The translations under genes and the position numbers were made by a program. From positions 1 through 64,000 of the forward strand of contig JAFGIW010000045.1 in the NCBI GenBank assembly GCA_016929415.1: a stretch of DNA of 64,000 nucleotides, in the 5' to 3' direction. Source of the stretch: Chitinispirillaceae bacterium. Its GTDB lineage: Bacteria; Fibrobacterota; Chitinivibrionia; Chitinivibrionales; Chitinispirillaceae. The notes under the pieces were generated by a model. The model did not search any database. It was not told the DNA's origin and saw nothing but the letters and a program-made list of their open reading frames with translations. Below, piece by piece: positions 28,434 through 38,400 of this stretch (positions are counted from its first letter, which is position 1; each line of letters starts with the position of its first letter).

Positions 28434-29456
28434 CTATTCGAACCGTCCTTTCCAGACCTTTTGACGGCGGATGCGTTCGGGGAGGAAAAATTCGATAAGA
28501 AGCAGCAGGATCGCCACGATCAGGGGAAACTGATACCGTTCCTCATAGGTGGTGATCTTGCTGGCGCCGAGGTCTTTTTTTTCCATGGAAGCGATCGCGC
28601 CGATGATACGCGACAATTCAAGGCTCGAACCGGCGTGGAAATATGTGCCCTTCCCCTCCTTGGCGATCATGTCGAGGATGGCCGGATTGAGTTTCGTCAT
28701 GACAAGGTTGCCCGATTTGTCTTTCTTGTAAACAATATTGTCGTTGCCGCGTATGACCGGAATGGGGACGCCGCTTTCGGAACCCACGCCGATCGTATAA
28801 ATGATGATGCCCTCCTGCGCGGCCTTTTTCGCCGCGGCAAGCGCGTCACCTTCCTGGTCTTCACCGTCGGTAAGTAAAATGAGCACCTTGTGCTTGCGCG
28901 ACTGGCTGCGGAACGCCTCGGTCGACCGGGCGATGGCATTGGCAAGCGCGGTGCCCTGACGTTCGACCCATCCGGTCGAGACCGCGTCGAGAAACATTTT
29001 CGCAGCCCCGTAGTCGAGGGTGAGAGGGCACTGGACGAAGCTCTCTCCCGCGAAGACTACAAGGCCGATCCGGTCTCCTTTGAGAAGGTCGATCAGCTTG
29101 GCGATCTCGTGTTTGGCACGGTCGATGCGGCTGGGGGTGATGTCCTCGGCGAGCATGCTTTGAGAAATGTCAAGTGCAACGATGAGGTCGATGCCCTTCC
29201 GTTGCACCATCTCCATCTTGACGCCGAAACGGGGGCGCACGAGAGCGATCACCAGAAAGAAGAAGAAGAGGCAGAAAAACGTCCATTTGACGATCTGACG
29301 CGAAAGATCGGACGAAAGGGTGAGTTTACCGATAAGATCAAGCGAGGCGAAGCGCCGCAGCGCCGCTTTGCGCCGCTGGTACGCCCAGATGAAGAAGCCG
29401 ATCATCACCGGAAGGAGCAGCCAGAAGAGAAAATATTCGGGATTGCCGAATTTCAC
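28434..29456 (-). CDS. batB: BatB-like von Willebrand A domain membrane protein
   Basis: Two N-terminal transmembrane helices (about 8-25 and 58-76), a VWA domain (about 88-290) and a C-terminal helix (FPLIVAILLLLIEFFLP). The metal-ion-dependent adhesion site is intact: DISQSM, a Thr in QGTAL, and LLTDGED. It abuts batC with no gap. In this family BatA and BatB are paralogues that act as an envelope complex. The end FLPERIRRQKVWKGRFE is typical of BatB. Confidence 0.9.
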   Translation of the reverse strand: MKFGNPEYFLFWLLLPVMIGFFIWAYQRRKAALRRFASLDLIGKLTLSSDLSRQIVKWTFFCLFFFFLVIALVRPRFGVKMEMVQRKGIDLIVALDISQSMLAEDITPSRIDRAKHEIAKLIDLLKGDRIGLVVFAGESFVQCPLTLDYGAAKMFLDAVSTGWVERQGTALANAIARSTEAFRSQSRKHKVLILLTDGEDQEGDALAAAKKAAQEGIIIYTIGVGSESGVPIPVIRGNDNIVYKKDKSGNLVMTKLNPAILDMIAKEGKGTYFHAGSSLELSRIIGAIASMEKKDLGASKITTYEERYQFPLIVAILLLLIEFFLPERIRRQKVWKGRFE

Positions 29457-29466
29457 CGCACCCTCC

Positions 29467-30471
29467 TCATGGAATCCTCCTGAATCGAGTATGCTGGAGG
29501 AGCAGTTCGGCCATCAGGAGCAGAAAACCCGCCCAGAGCCACGGATAGAACTTCTCCTCAAACGACGTATAGATGGTGGTTTTTATCTCGGTTTTTTCCA
29601 TTTTATCGATCTGGCTGTAAATGTCGGCGAGTTTTTCGGCACTTTGCGCGCGGAAAAATGTCCCGCCGGTGGTTTCGGCGATGTTGCGGAGCGTCTTTTC
29701 GTCGAGGTCGGAATCCATCATTTGCACCTGCTGTTTTGTTTCCCCGGTAAAGGGATTCCGCACCAGTACCGGCATGGGGACCTTGCCCTCTTTACCTACG
29801 CCGATCGTATGAATTTTCAGCCCGAGTTCCGCAGCGGCCTTTGCGGCGGTGAGCGGAGGAATGTCGCCCGCATTGTTCGCGCCGTCGGTAAGCAGGATGA
29901 TCACCTTGCTTTTCGCCGGCGATCCCTTGAGACGGTTCGCCGCGGTGGCGATCGCCGTGCCGATCGCCGTCTGATAACTGAAATCGGTAAAGGTGATATC
30001 GTCGATAAACCGGTCAAGAACGTTGTAGTCGAGGGTGAGCGGACATTTGGTGAAACTGCGCGCACCGAAGACGACCAGCCCGATCCGATCGGATGAACGC
30101 TTGCGGATAAAATCCCGTATGGTTTTTTTCGCGACGGCCAGGCGGTTGTCGGGCTGGAAATCGAGGGCGCGCATGCTTTCGCTAATATCAAGCACCAGCA
30201 TGATATCGACCCCTTCGGTTGAGACCTCCTCGTCGGAATGTCCCTGCTGCGGCCGGGCGAGCGCGACCACGAGCAGCCCGAAGCCGAGGAGCCGAAGGAA
30301 CAGGAGCAGGTGCCGCGCGCGGATGAACAGCGACGGGGGTGCTGTTTTTACTGCGGCAAGGTCGGAAAAACGGATCGCCGGTCTGAATCGCCGTTCGCGA
30401 CGTATATAGACAAGAACCATCGGGACCCACAGCACTAGCAGCAGGAGCAGCCAGGGATCTTTGAACCTCAT
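29467..30471 (-). CDS. batA: BatA-like von Willebrand A domain membrane protein
   Basis: This is a paralogue of the next gene with the same layout: N-terminal helices (DPWLLLLLVLWVPMVLVYI; LLLFLRLLGFGLLVVALARP), a VWA domain with DISESM and LLTDGANNAGD, and a C-terminal helix (WLWAGFLLLMAELLL). It contains QQVQMMDSDLDEKTLRNIAETTGG, a region diagnostic for BatA. The gap to batB is ten bases. Its start overlaps the upstream gene by four bases. Confidence 0.9.
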   Translation of the reverse strand: MRFKDPWLLLLLVLWVPMVLVYIRRERRFRPAIRFSDLAAVKTAPPSLFIRARHLLLFLRLLGFGLLVVALARPQQGHSDEEVSTEGVDIMLVLDISESMRALDFQPDNRLAVAKKTIRDFIRKRSSDRIGLVVFGARSFTKCPLTLDYNVLDRFIDDITFTDFSYQTAIGTAIATAANRLKGSPAKSKVIILLTDGANNAGDIPPLTAAKAAAELGLKIHTIGVGKEGKVPMPVLVRNPFTGETKQQVQMMDSDLDEKTLRNIAETTGGTFFRAQSAEKLADIYSQIDKMEKTEIKTTIYTSFEEKFYPWLWAGFLLLMAELLLQHTRFRRIP

Positions 30472-31493
30472 GTTCGCGCTCCTTTTTCCGGTTGGGCAGG
30501 TGCCGCCGCGGGTTGTCCGGTTGCCGGCTGCAGATCCGCGGCACCCGTTATCGTGCCGTCCGGCGTTTGCGTCCCCTGCTCAACCGGTTTTGTTACTTCG
30601 AGGAAATCCCGAACCTCACGCTCAAAGCGTTCGAGGGTCGGCGTATCGGGTATCTGGCGGGCGAATTTCACCGGATCGGTGGTCCGAAAAAACCATTCGA
30701 TTGCCGCCCGCAGTTTCTTCGGCAGATCCGCGGCACCCGTCCAGGCGACCAGCTCTTCAGTGGTGAATTCCACCGCATTGCACTTGAAGCGCCGGCCGAT
30801 GTACCTTTTGAAAATTTCGGAGAGTTCGAACACATACTCCCTGACAAGCCCGCGCTGCAGATATTTTTTTACGCCGAGGTTTGAAAGCGCTTCGATCGCC
30901 TCCTCATACGGCGGAACCGGGGGCGGGGGGGGCGGCGTTTTACGGAGGCGCCGGTTGAGCCATATGCCGCCGAAGGTCACAAACCCGGCAAGGGCCAGTG
31001 TACCGATCAGCCACAGCCACCACATCGGCGCCTTCCCGGCGGAAAGCGGCGGTTTAAGCCCCATGATATCGACAGTGTCGCTCGGCAGGACCGAGATGAT
31101 CTGAAGCGGTATCGCTTCGGTCCGTAAAGTGTCGACGGCGCCGCCGGTTTCGAGGATAAAGGAGAGCTCCGGGATCGTACACGGGTCGGGGGTGTAGGAG
31201 GTGATGATATATTCATACGCGCAACTGTCCGATTTTCCCCTTTCGGTTTTATGCAGGTTCCACTCCTTGACGACGATAGTGCCGAAATTGGATTCCGTGG
31301 CGGGAGGAGTAATGGTCGTGCCTTTCCCGACAATCGCGCTCACCGTGAACCGTACCCGGTCGCCGACGGATAATTTACGGGTGCCGATCGATGTGGTCAG
31401 GAGTGAGGCCGGAACCGCTGCGGCGCTCACCATGGCAAGCATCAGTGCGGCTTTCAAGGAGAAACCCGGAACTATATCGTTTCCCTTATGCAT
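30468..31493 (-). CDS. DUF4381/BatD-like membrane protein of the Bat operon
   Basis: A signal or anchor helix at the N-terminus is followed by a periplasmic beta domain (TRKLSVGDRVRFTVSAIVG). A transmembrane helix (MWWLWLIGTLALAGFVTFGG) and a Pro-rich linker (PPPPPPVPPYEEA) lead to a cytoplasmic helical domain (REYVFELSEIFKRYIGRRF ... EFTTEELVAW). The family lies upstream of batA in many operons and its tail resembles that of BatD. The start at 31493 (MHKGNDIVPG) is chosen because 31568 is well inside the upstream gene. It still overlaps that gene by eight bases. Confidence 0.75.
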   Translation of the reverse strand: MHKGNDIVPGFSLKAALMLAMVSAAAVPASLLTTSIGTRKLSVGDRVRFTVSAIVGKGTTITPPATESNFGTIVVKEWNLHKTERGKSDSCAYEYIITSYTPDPCTIPELSFILETGGAVDTLRTEAIPLQIISVLPSDTVDIMGLKPPLSAGKAPMWWLWLIGTLALAGFVTFGGIWLNRRLRKTPPPPPPVPPYEEAIEALSNLGVKKYLQRGLVREYVFELSEIFKRYIGRRFKCNAVEFTTEELVAWTGAADLPKKLRAAIEWFFRTTDPVKFARQIPDTPTLERFEREVRDFLEVTKPVEQGTQTPDGTITGAADLQPATGQPAAAPAQPEKGART

Positions 31494-32100
31494 GAATGTT
31501 TCCGATAACGATAATAGCCAGCTGAACAAGCCCGACGATAAATCCGAGGACTCCGCCGAACACCTCAATCGCCTTGAGCTCTTTTGCCGCGATGGCGTAA
31601 ATGATCGATTCGAGACGGGTCAGATCAAATCCGTCGATTTTCTGCCTGATAATGGTGCGGAAATCGATCTTTTTTTCAACCGCTTCGAACAGCGAATCGA
31701 TCAGGCCGGGAATCTCCTTCTGCAGTTCATCCATAAGCATGTCGGTCAGCCTGCCCGAAATTTCAGGCGTCATGAGAATTGACAAAAACGTATTCGCGGC
31801 AAGCTTCTCTTCGATAAAATCTTCAATCCTTTTCTTGATGACGCGACCCGTCTGGAGGTGAAAATCCTGCGACTGGAGGATTTCACGGATGTCCCGGTGC
31901 GAAATAAGCTCTTTCTCGATCGTTGCGGCGATCTTTATCGCCAGATCCGTTTTGCGCTTTGGAATGAGCCCGATAAACCGGATTCCGAAAAAACGGACCT
32001 CTTTGCGCGGCCTGAAGATCATTTTAACTGCAATGTGATTCGTGATCCAGCCGATCAGCGCCGTAATGACCGGTATCGAGCAATAAATCAGAATTTGCAT
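31486..32100 (-). CDS. DUF445 family membrane protein
   Basis: The N-terminal helix and the hallmark GWITNHIAVKMIFRPRKEV define the DUF445 family. A helical middle follows (FIEEKLAANTFLSILM) and a C-terminal helix (FGGVLGFIVGLVQLAIIVIGN) closes it. Members are inner-membrane proteins of unknown function, shorter here (204 aa) than many. It is the first gene of the minus-strand Bat run and overlaps the next gene by eight bases, suggesting joint expression. Confidence 0.88.
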   Translation of the reverse strand: MQILIYCSIPVITALIGWITNHIAVKMIFRPRKEVRFFGIRFIGLIPKRKTDLAIKIAATIEKELISHRDIREILQSQDFHLQTGRVIKKRIEDFIEEKLAANTFLSILMTPEISGRLTDMLMDELQKEIPGLIDSLFEAVEKKIDFRTIIRQKIDGFDLTRLESIIYAIAAKELKAIEVFGGVLGFIVGLVQLAIIVIGNIHA

Positions 32101-32172
32101 GGGAAGTGAGTACGATCAGGTTAAATTGTTTATTTAAACAGGGCCGGTCCGAAAATTGCCCGATTCCGCACC

Positions 32173-32234
32173 CTGAGCCTGTCGAAGGGTGCATTTTACG
32201 CTGATTTTGGCATGGTCGCCTTCAACCGGCTCAG
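32173..32234. repeat. REP-like imperfect inverted repeat
   Basis: CTGAGCCTGTCGAAGG (32173-32188) and CCTTCAACCGGCTCAG (32219-32234) form an inverted pair with 14 of 16 positions complementary and a 30-base spacer. GAGCCTGTCGAAGG-type motifs recur between genes in many bacteria as REP-like elements. It sits in the 366-base gap between the DUF445 gene and the outer-membrane-type gene. The rest of that gap is AT-richer and I see no gene in it. Confidence 0.5.
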
Positions 32235-32466
32235 AATAAATTCGGCTTACCATACATTAGGGACATTCCGGACAGATACTGATTTATTATTGATTGAGGT
32301 GTGAAAAATAACCAATTTCCATCTTATTTTCAATATTTTCCGGCTTACTTGTAGTCAGTGCAATGCAGCGGAATTATTTTATACCTCTCCCCTGAGCGGG
32401 ATAGGGGGGATCGGATGATTGCATTGTCCGCAGAGTTCCTTCTGCATCACCGGTTGCCGAGGTCAA

Positions 32467-33345
32467 ATGGATCTGAATAAATTATCAATTGTTGCAGGAG
32501 CCGTAATACTTTTCTCCCGGATCGCGTTATCAAATTCCGGATGGGATCGGTTCCGCACGAATTTTTCAATCCTTCCTGAAGCGAGTTTCGACAGTGATTT
32601 CCGGTTATTCGCCTTTCAAAAAAATGATGATTTCCGTGAAAAGTATTCCTGTGAAACGAATTTTAACCTTGACCTCGCCTTTTTAGGCGTCAAAGAAAAG
32701 TTTTTCTGGATGTTCAGATCGGAGATCAGAAGCGGATGCGGTGATTCTTACAGCGGGATGGTGTTACACCCCTATGATATATCTTTCGGGCTCATCCCGA
32801 CACTCGAATATCGGTTTAAGCGGATCCATGTTGCCGCCGGACTGGACCATCGCTGTTTTCATAGGATCGACTATGATCCTCCGGAATCGACTATCTACTG
32901 GAATAAAGTTTTAGTAAGCCTGAATTCGCCGCACCGCAGGGAGCATCCGTATGTCGGGCGTTTTATCGACAGCCCCTCATGGAGCGGTTTTAACCGTCTG
33001 ATATGGAGTTTCACCTGGGGGTATTATTTAACGGAATTTTTCGGTTTGGTAGAAACGACGAAACTTATGACCCCCAAACGCCCCCATTACCTTCACGATT
33101 TTCAACTGACCGCCCGCTATGGGCTTGTACGGTGGAGGTGGGGGGCGGTGACAATGACCGGCGCCTCGCTGTTCGGTGTCAAGCACAGCGGCGACGGTAC
33201 CTACTGGGCTCAGGAAACCGGGGCGGAGGTGCTTTTCGCTCTGCGCCCTTTCGACTCCTCGCTGTTTGTTAATTATATTTTTGATGAAGGCCGCTTTAAC
33301 AGTAAAGACCGTCTGCTGGAATTCGGTGTCCGGGTCGTCAAATAA
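32467..33345 (+). CDS. Predicted outer-membrane beta-barrel protein
   Basis: A signal peptide (MDLNKLSIVAGAVILFSRIALS) is followed by alternating aromatic/polar strands (FFWMFRSEIRS, LIPTLEYRFKRIHVAAGLDH, LIWSFTWGYYL, LLEFGVRVVK) typical of outer-membrane barrels. No named family is recognised. It ends in a beta-strand with hydrophobic residues, as barrel proteins do. The start at 32467 has GAGGT just upstream and gives a clean signal peptide. The track start at 32419 adds a Cys-containing, unlikely extension. No obvious operon partner. Confidence 0.65.
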   Translation: MDLNKLSIVAGAVILFSRIALSNSGWDRFRTNFSILPEASFDSDFRLFAFQKNDDFREKYSCETNFNLDLAFLGVKEKFFWMFRSEIRSGCGDSYSGMVLHPYDISFGLIPTLEYRFKRIHVAAGLDHRCFHRIDYDPPESTIYWNKVLVSLNSPHRREHPYVGRFIDSPSWSGFNRLIWSFTWGYYLTEFFGLVETTKLMTPKRPHYLHDFQLTARYGLVRWRWGAVTMTGASLFGVKHSGDGTYWAQETGAEVLFALRPFDSSLFVNYIFDEGRFNSKDRLLEFGVRVVK

Positions 33346-33406
33346 TCGGCAGGGTTTACGCTGACGGGAAGGGGCTCAACCGTTTTTTTCAACCAATCGG
33401 AGAATA

Positions 33407-33886
33407 ATGTCTCTGCATAATTTTTCTTGGGTTATCCCCGGCAAGCTTGCCGGAAGCGATCTGCCCGGCGGCGGTTCGCCGGCACTACGTCCGTTACGGG
33501 ATGATGTGGAGTATCTTGTCCATGAAGGGGTGAGGATACTGGTGTCGCTGGTGCGGCCTGAGGGTCCGGTTGAAAGAGTATGTGAAGCTTCAGGGATGCA
33601 GTGGCGCTATTTCCCCATTCCCGACTTCAGTGTCCCGGACGTGAACGGATCGTTCCCGAATCTGGTGGATGAATGCATACGTTTATTTACTTCCGGTTCC
33701 CCGGTCTGCATTCATTGTCAAGCCGGGATCGGACGGACGGGACTGGTGCTCTCCTGCATCGTCGGCGCTTACCTGCAGCTCGACGGCAGACAGGCGGTTT
33801 CAACGGTGCAGGCGATCCGTACCGCGGTGGAGACCGAGGAACAGCGCCGGTTCGTCGTCTCGTTTTTAAAAGCCTATGAATCCTGA
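33407..33886 (+). CDS. Dual-specificity/tyrosine phosphatase-like protein
   Basis: A 159-residue cysteine phosphatase with the signature HCQAGIGRTG (HCx5R P-loop), preceded by an acid loop around YFPIPDFSVPD that may supply the general acid Asp. The N-terminus SWVIPGKLAGSDLPG is typical of bacterial DSP-like proteins. It is cytoplasmic. Its end overlaps the start of the dGTPase-like gene by 11 bases, so the two are coupled. The substrate may be a phosphoprotein or a small phosphate compound (unknown). Confidence 0.88.
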   Translation: MSLHNFSWVIPGKLAGSDLPGGGSPALRPLRDDVEYLVHEGVRILVSLVRPEGPVERVCEASGMQWRYFPIPDFSVPDVNGSFPNLVDECIRLFTSGSPVCIHCQAGIGRTGLVLSCIVGAYLQLDGRQAVSTVQAIRTAVETEEQRRFVVSFLKAYES

Positions 33887-35042
33887 ATTCAACGTACGGT
33901 CGTTTCTTCTCGCCGATGAAGAGAAGCTGAGCCCTTTTGCAAAGAAGAGCAGCGAGTCGCTCGGCCGGCGTTTTCCCATGAAGCGCGATCCGTTCCGGCT
34001 TGAATTCGCCCGCGACGAAACCCGCATCCTGCACTCGCCTCCGTTCCGCCGGCTCAAGCATAAAACGCAGGTCTTCCTTTCCCCGCATAACGACCATATC
34101 TGCACACGCATGGAACATGTGCTCCATGTGTCGAGCATCGCGTCGGTGATCGGCCGCTGCATCAATCTCAACATCGACCTGATCAATGCGATTGCAAAGG
34201 GACACGATCTCGGACATCCTCCTTTCGGGCATGCCGGTGAGCGGGTGCTTGATGAACTGCTCCGCACGCGTGGAGTGGCCGAAGGATTCAAGCACGAGGT
34301 GCACGGCGTGCGCGTGGTTGATCAGCTTACCAACTACGGAGCGGGGCTGAATCTGACCTACGAGGTACGCGACGGCATCATCACCCACTGCGGGGAGCGG
34401 TTCGAGCGGACGGTGCGGCCCGACCGTGCGCGCAATCTGTTGCTGCTCGACGGGATCATCGACCGGTGTTACTATCCGTCAACGCTCGAAGGGTGTCTTG
34501 TACGACTTGTCGACCGTATCGCCTACCTCGGGCGCGACCTCGAAGACGCCATCAAGGCGGGGCTCATCAGAAAGAGTGATATTCCGGCGGATATCGTCAG
34601 AAATCTCGGCGCGGAAAACGGCAAGATCATCGGCTGCTTCGTCAACGATACCATCGCGTCGAGCGTCGGCAGGGACGCGATCGAAATGAGCGAAGAGGTG
34701 TTTGTCTGGATGAACATGCTCAAAGAGTTCAACTACCATCATATTTATTTACATCCCGAAGTCGAACGCAAGAGCGGCAAGGCGGCGGGCATCATCGCGA
34801 TTCTGTTTCAGGAACTGGAAAAAATACTCGAAAAATCACAGCGGGGTGATAATAACGGCTATGTAGCGGCGCTGGTGCGCGAAGCGCCGCTTACGGAGAT
34901 CTTTTTCCATTTTATCAAGAATACCAATTACAACGCAACAACCCCGTCGTGGCGTATGGTGACCGATTATATCGCCGGTATGACCGACCTCTTCGCCGAG
35001 CGCACCTTTATGCAGCTTTTTATGCCGTCGTCGGTGATTTGA
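33876..35042 (+). CDS. dgt: Deoxyguanosinetriphosphate triphosphohydrolase-like HD protein
   Basis: This is an HD-domain dNTPase that releases tripolyphosphate from dGTP or other dNTPs. Signatures are FARDETRILHSPPFRRLKHKTQVF, TRMEHVLHVSSIASVIGR, AIAKGHDLGHPPFGHAGE with the HD pair, ITHCGERFE, and LVRLVDRIAYLGRDLEDAI with the second Asp. At 388 residues it is like the dGTPase-like type 2/3 proteins rather than the longer E. coli enzyme. It overlaps the phosphatase gene upstream. Possible roles are dNTP pool control or phage defence by dNTP depletion, as reported for some HD-dNTPases. Confidence 0.92.
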   Translation: MNPEFNVRSFLLADEEKLSPFAKKSSESLGRRFPMKRDPFRLEFARDETRILHSPPFRRLKHKTQVFLSPHNDHICTRMEHVLHVSSIASVIGRCINLNIDLINAIAKGHDLGHPPFGHAGERVLDELLRTRGVAEGFKHEVHGVRVVDQLTNYGAGLNLTYEVRDGIITHCGERFERTVRPDRARNLLLLDGIIDRCYYPSTLEGCLVRLVDRIAYLGRDLEDAIKAGLIRKSDIPADIVRNLGAENGKIIGCFVNDTIASSVGRDAIEMSEEVFVWMNMLKEFNYHHIYLHPEVERKSGKAAGIIAILFQELEKILEKSQRGDNNGYVAALVREAPLTEIFFHFIKNTNYNATTPSWRMVTDYIAGMTDLFAERTFMQLFMPSSVI

Positions 35043-35081
35043 CGATCCGTCACGTAACCGGTCCGTTGCAAGGAGAGCACG

Positions 35082-35345
35082 ATGTCCCGATACCATTCCC
35101 GACGACGTCATCCTTATAAATCGCTTAATCAGGGGTTTTTACACGACCTCTTCGAAACTATCTGGGGGCCGCCGCATGAGGCTTGTCCGAAGTGCAAAAG
35201 TGAGAAGACCGAATACTATGACCCCTTTTTCTTTGCTCCGTTGCGTACCTTATCGGGTAAAAGGAGGATTAAATGCAATAAATGCGGTTTTATCTGGCGT
35301 CCTTCCCGGACAAGGCGCTCATTGTTTCGGAAATTCAATCCATAG
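35082..35345 (+). CDS. Small basic zinc-ribbon protein
   Basis: An 87-residue basic protein with two CxxC knuckles (CPKCKSEKTEYYDPF ... KCNKCGFIW) after an Arg/His-rich head (MSRYHSRRRHPYK). AAGGAG precedes the ATG. It follows the dGTPase gene by 39 bases on the same strand and may be co-transcribed with it. No family recognised. Nucleic-acid binding is plausible from charge alone. Confidence 0.75.
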   Translation: MSRYHSRRRHPYKSLNQGFLHDLFETIWGPPHEACPKCKSEKTEYYDPFFFAPLRTLSGKRRIKCNKCGFIWRPSRTRRSLFRKFNP

Positions 35346-35470
35346 GGCACTATTTTTTTTCAGCTGGCTGAAAGTTTCATCCTGAAAGCGAGGATAAATT
35401 GTGCTATATTATTAGATGCCTGCCTACAATGTGGGGGAGTTAAAATTTTTCAGGGGGTTTCTACAGAGCC

Positions 35471-38400
35471 ATGAATCGACGATCACTATTTCTGACGTTG
35501 CTCAGCACAGCTCTTTTTTTCAACGGGATTGCCGCTCCCCATAACGGGGAACAATTCGAACTGAGTCAACCCGACGGCTCGACGGTGCCGGTAGTGGTAT
35601 GGGGTGATGAATTCTATCAGCGGGTCGAGACTCCCGACGGATTTACACTTATACGCAATAATGAAACCGGATGGATCTGTTACGCCAAGCTCGCTCCCGA
35701 CTCTTCGGAGCTTATCCCGACCGACCGGACGTACCAGACCGGGAAGGGGTTGGCAAAATCGATTGGTTCATCTTATGAGAACCTGCAGCAACATGTTCAA
35801 TTGTCGAGAAACGCACGTCTCATCGAACACCGGCAGGTACGGCAGCGGCTGCTGGGTGAAGATCGCGGAACAGGAGGGGCGCAACTTTTTCCCGCATCTC
35901 CCTCATCAATAGGGGATTCCTCGGGGATTATGCCGCTTCAGGGGGCCAAACCGGTAACCGGCAGTTTTACCGGCCTGACGATCCTCATCGATTTCTCCGA
36001 TAAACAGGCCTCCGTTCCTATTGATTCGATCAAGGATTTCGTCAATAAACGGGGGTATACGGGTTTTAAAAACAACGGATCGGTGCGCGATTTCTATTAC
36101 GATGTTTCCGGCGGAAAGGTCGATTATCAGAACATCGTTGTCGGCTACTATCGTGCCGCTAAAGAGAAGTCTTACTATGACAGCCGAAGCGCATCATTCG
36201 GAGATCGGGCCCAGGAATTGATTCTTGAAGCCCTCAACTGGTTGAAAAAAGACGGGTTCGATTTTTCGGTGCTTTCAACCTATGCTTCTGCCAGTTCCAC
36301 TTCGCGTAAAAACATCAGGGCTATCAACATATTATACGCCGGTTCGCCGTCTCAGGGCTGGTCCGAAGGGCTGTGGCCGCATCAAGGCAGGCTGAGCAGC
36401 AGTATTTCATTAAGCGGCGTTTACGCCGCCAAGTATCAGATGTCGAATATCGGATCGTCGCTCAAACTCGGTACGTTCTGCCATGAAAACGGCCATATGC
36501 TCTTCAGCTGGCCCGATCTTTACGATTACGGCGGAGAATCCGGCGGAGTCGGGGTTTATTGCCTAATGTGCAATACCGGAACGACCAATCCGATTCCCCC
36601 CTGTGTGTATCTGCGGGATTATGCAGGATGGGTGGTGGCCACCGATGTTACCAATATGGCCCTGGGGACCGTTTTAACTCAGCTTCCAGCAGATATTAGC
36701 ACAACATTCATGTTCCGGAATAAATCAAATGAAAAGGAGATGTTTTATATTGAAGCCAGACGCCGCGCAGGCCGCTATAAAACCCTCCCCGATTCCGGGT
36801 TTATGATATGGCATGTCGACCAGAACGGTTCCAATGATAATGAACGCGGGACATCCACGTCACATTATCTGGTGGCGCTCGAGCAGGCGGATAATGCCTT
36901 CCACCTCGAAAACGGCAGCAACAGCGGAAAAGCGGGCGATCTTTTTCGTAAAGGGTACAAGGACCGTTTCAGCGATACCACCAAACCAGACGCCCACTGG
37001 TGGAGCGGCTCGAATTCGGGCATGAAGATATTCAATATGAGCGGTGTCGCCGATACCATGAGCTTCAGCATCGGTGAAATCGCCGGGACGCTGTATACGA
37101 TCTTTGCCTCGGCAGGCGAGCACGGCAGTCTCAATCCGTCGGGTAAGATATCTGCGGTGGCGGGCAGTACGCTTAAATTCGCGATACGGCCCGACAGCGG
37201 CTATCAAATCGATGCGATTACCATGGATGATGCGACAGTCGCCATCGTGGATACAGTGCTTCTGGATAAAATAAGCGGGGACCATACCATTAAGGTGGTG
37301 TTCGGACCCAAGGGGGCGTTGAGTGTCGTTTTTCCGGAGGAAGGCGATGTTCTTTACGCGGGAGACTCGGCGGCGATCACTTGGCGCACCCGCGGGGTCA
37401 CGGTGCAGGGGATCGATGTGTCGTACAGCATCGATGGCGGAAAAACATTCTCGGCGGTCAAATCCGGCCTTCCGGCGACCGACTCCGTTCTCCGGTGGGT
37501 TGTTCCGGTGGTCGAGAGCGACAGCTGCATTTTCAAGGTCGCCGATACCGACGGGAACCCCTCGGCGAGGTCGGGACTATTCGTCATCAAGAAAAAGCCG
37601 TCGATTGCAGTCGCCGCCGATCAGCTTACGCTCACCGTCGAGTGCGGCACAAGCACGCAGCAGACCTTTTCGATTGAGAACAAGGGGACCGGCGACCTCC
37701 GCCTGAGCGCGACCACCGCGCTGCAGGTCGATAAGATTATAATTAATGAGCTTTCAGTCGGTGCCGATGCCGACGCGCCCGACGCCATCGAGCTGCTCAA
37801 CGACGGCGTCGATATCGACCTGTCCGGATGGCAACTGCTCTGGGATGACAATAAATCGACATCGGGAAGCTATACGTTTCCGAACGGATTTGTTTTTAAA
37901 GGGGGAACGACGTTCGTGATCGATGACGTTCAGAATGATACGACCGCCGTTTCGGTGTATATGGGATCGAATGTCCAGTGGCTTTTCAGCGACTCGCTCG
38001 CTTTGGCGGTGACGCTTCTCGACGCCGCCGGCCGGGGGGTTGATTTTGTCAAGTCATCCCACAGCCCAATTATGTCGCCGGAAGGAACGGCCTGGTTGGG
38101 AAGCGGCATCGAACTCTGCAGCGCCTATGTCGCGCGTGTCGGTTCGACTGACCGGGACTCGGCAGTCGACTGGAGCTGTACCGCCGCAGGATCACTCAAG
38201 CGGCTCAATGCGGCGCAGAAAGCTCCGTCGGTTCCTCCTCTTCTGGTAACAGCGCCGCTTACTGCGACGGCGGCAGGCGGCAACAAGGTGTCCCTGACCA
38301 TCACCATCGACGCAACCGGCATGCAGGCCGGTGACTATACCGACATGCTGGTAATCTACCATAACGATCCCGATACCGTCTCTCCGGTGCGCATTCCCTG

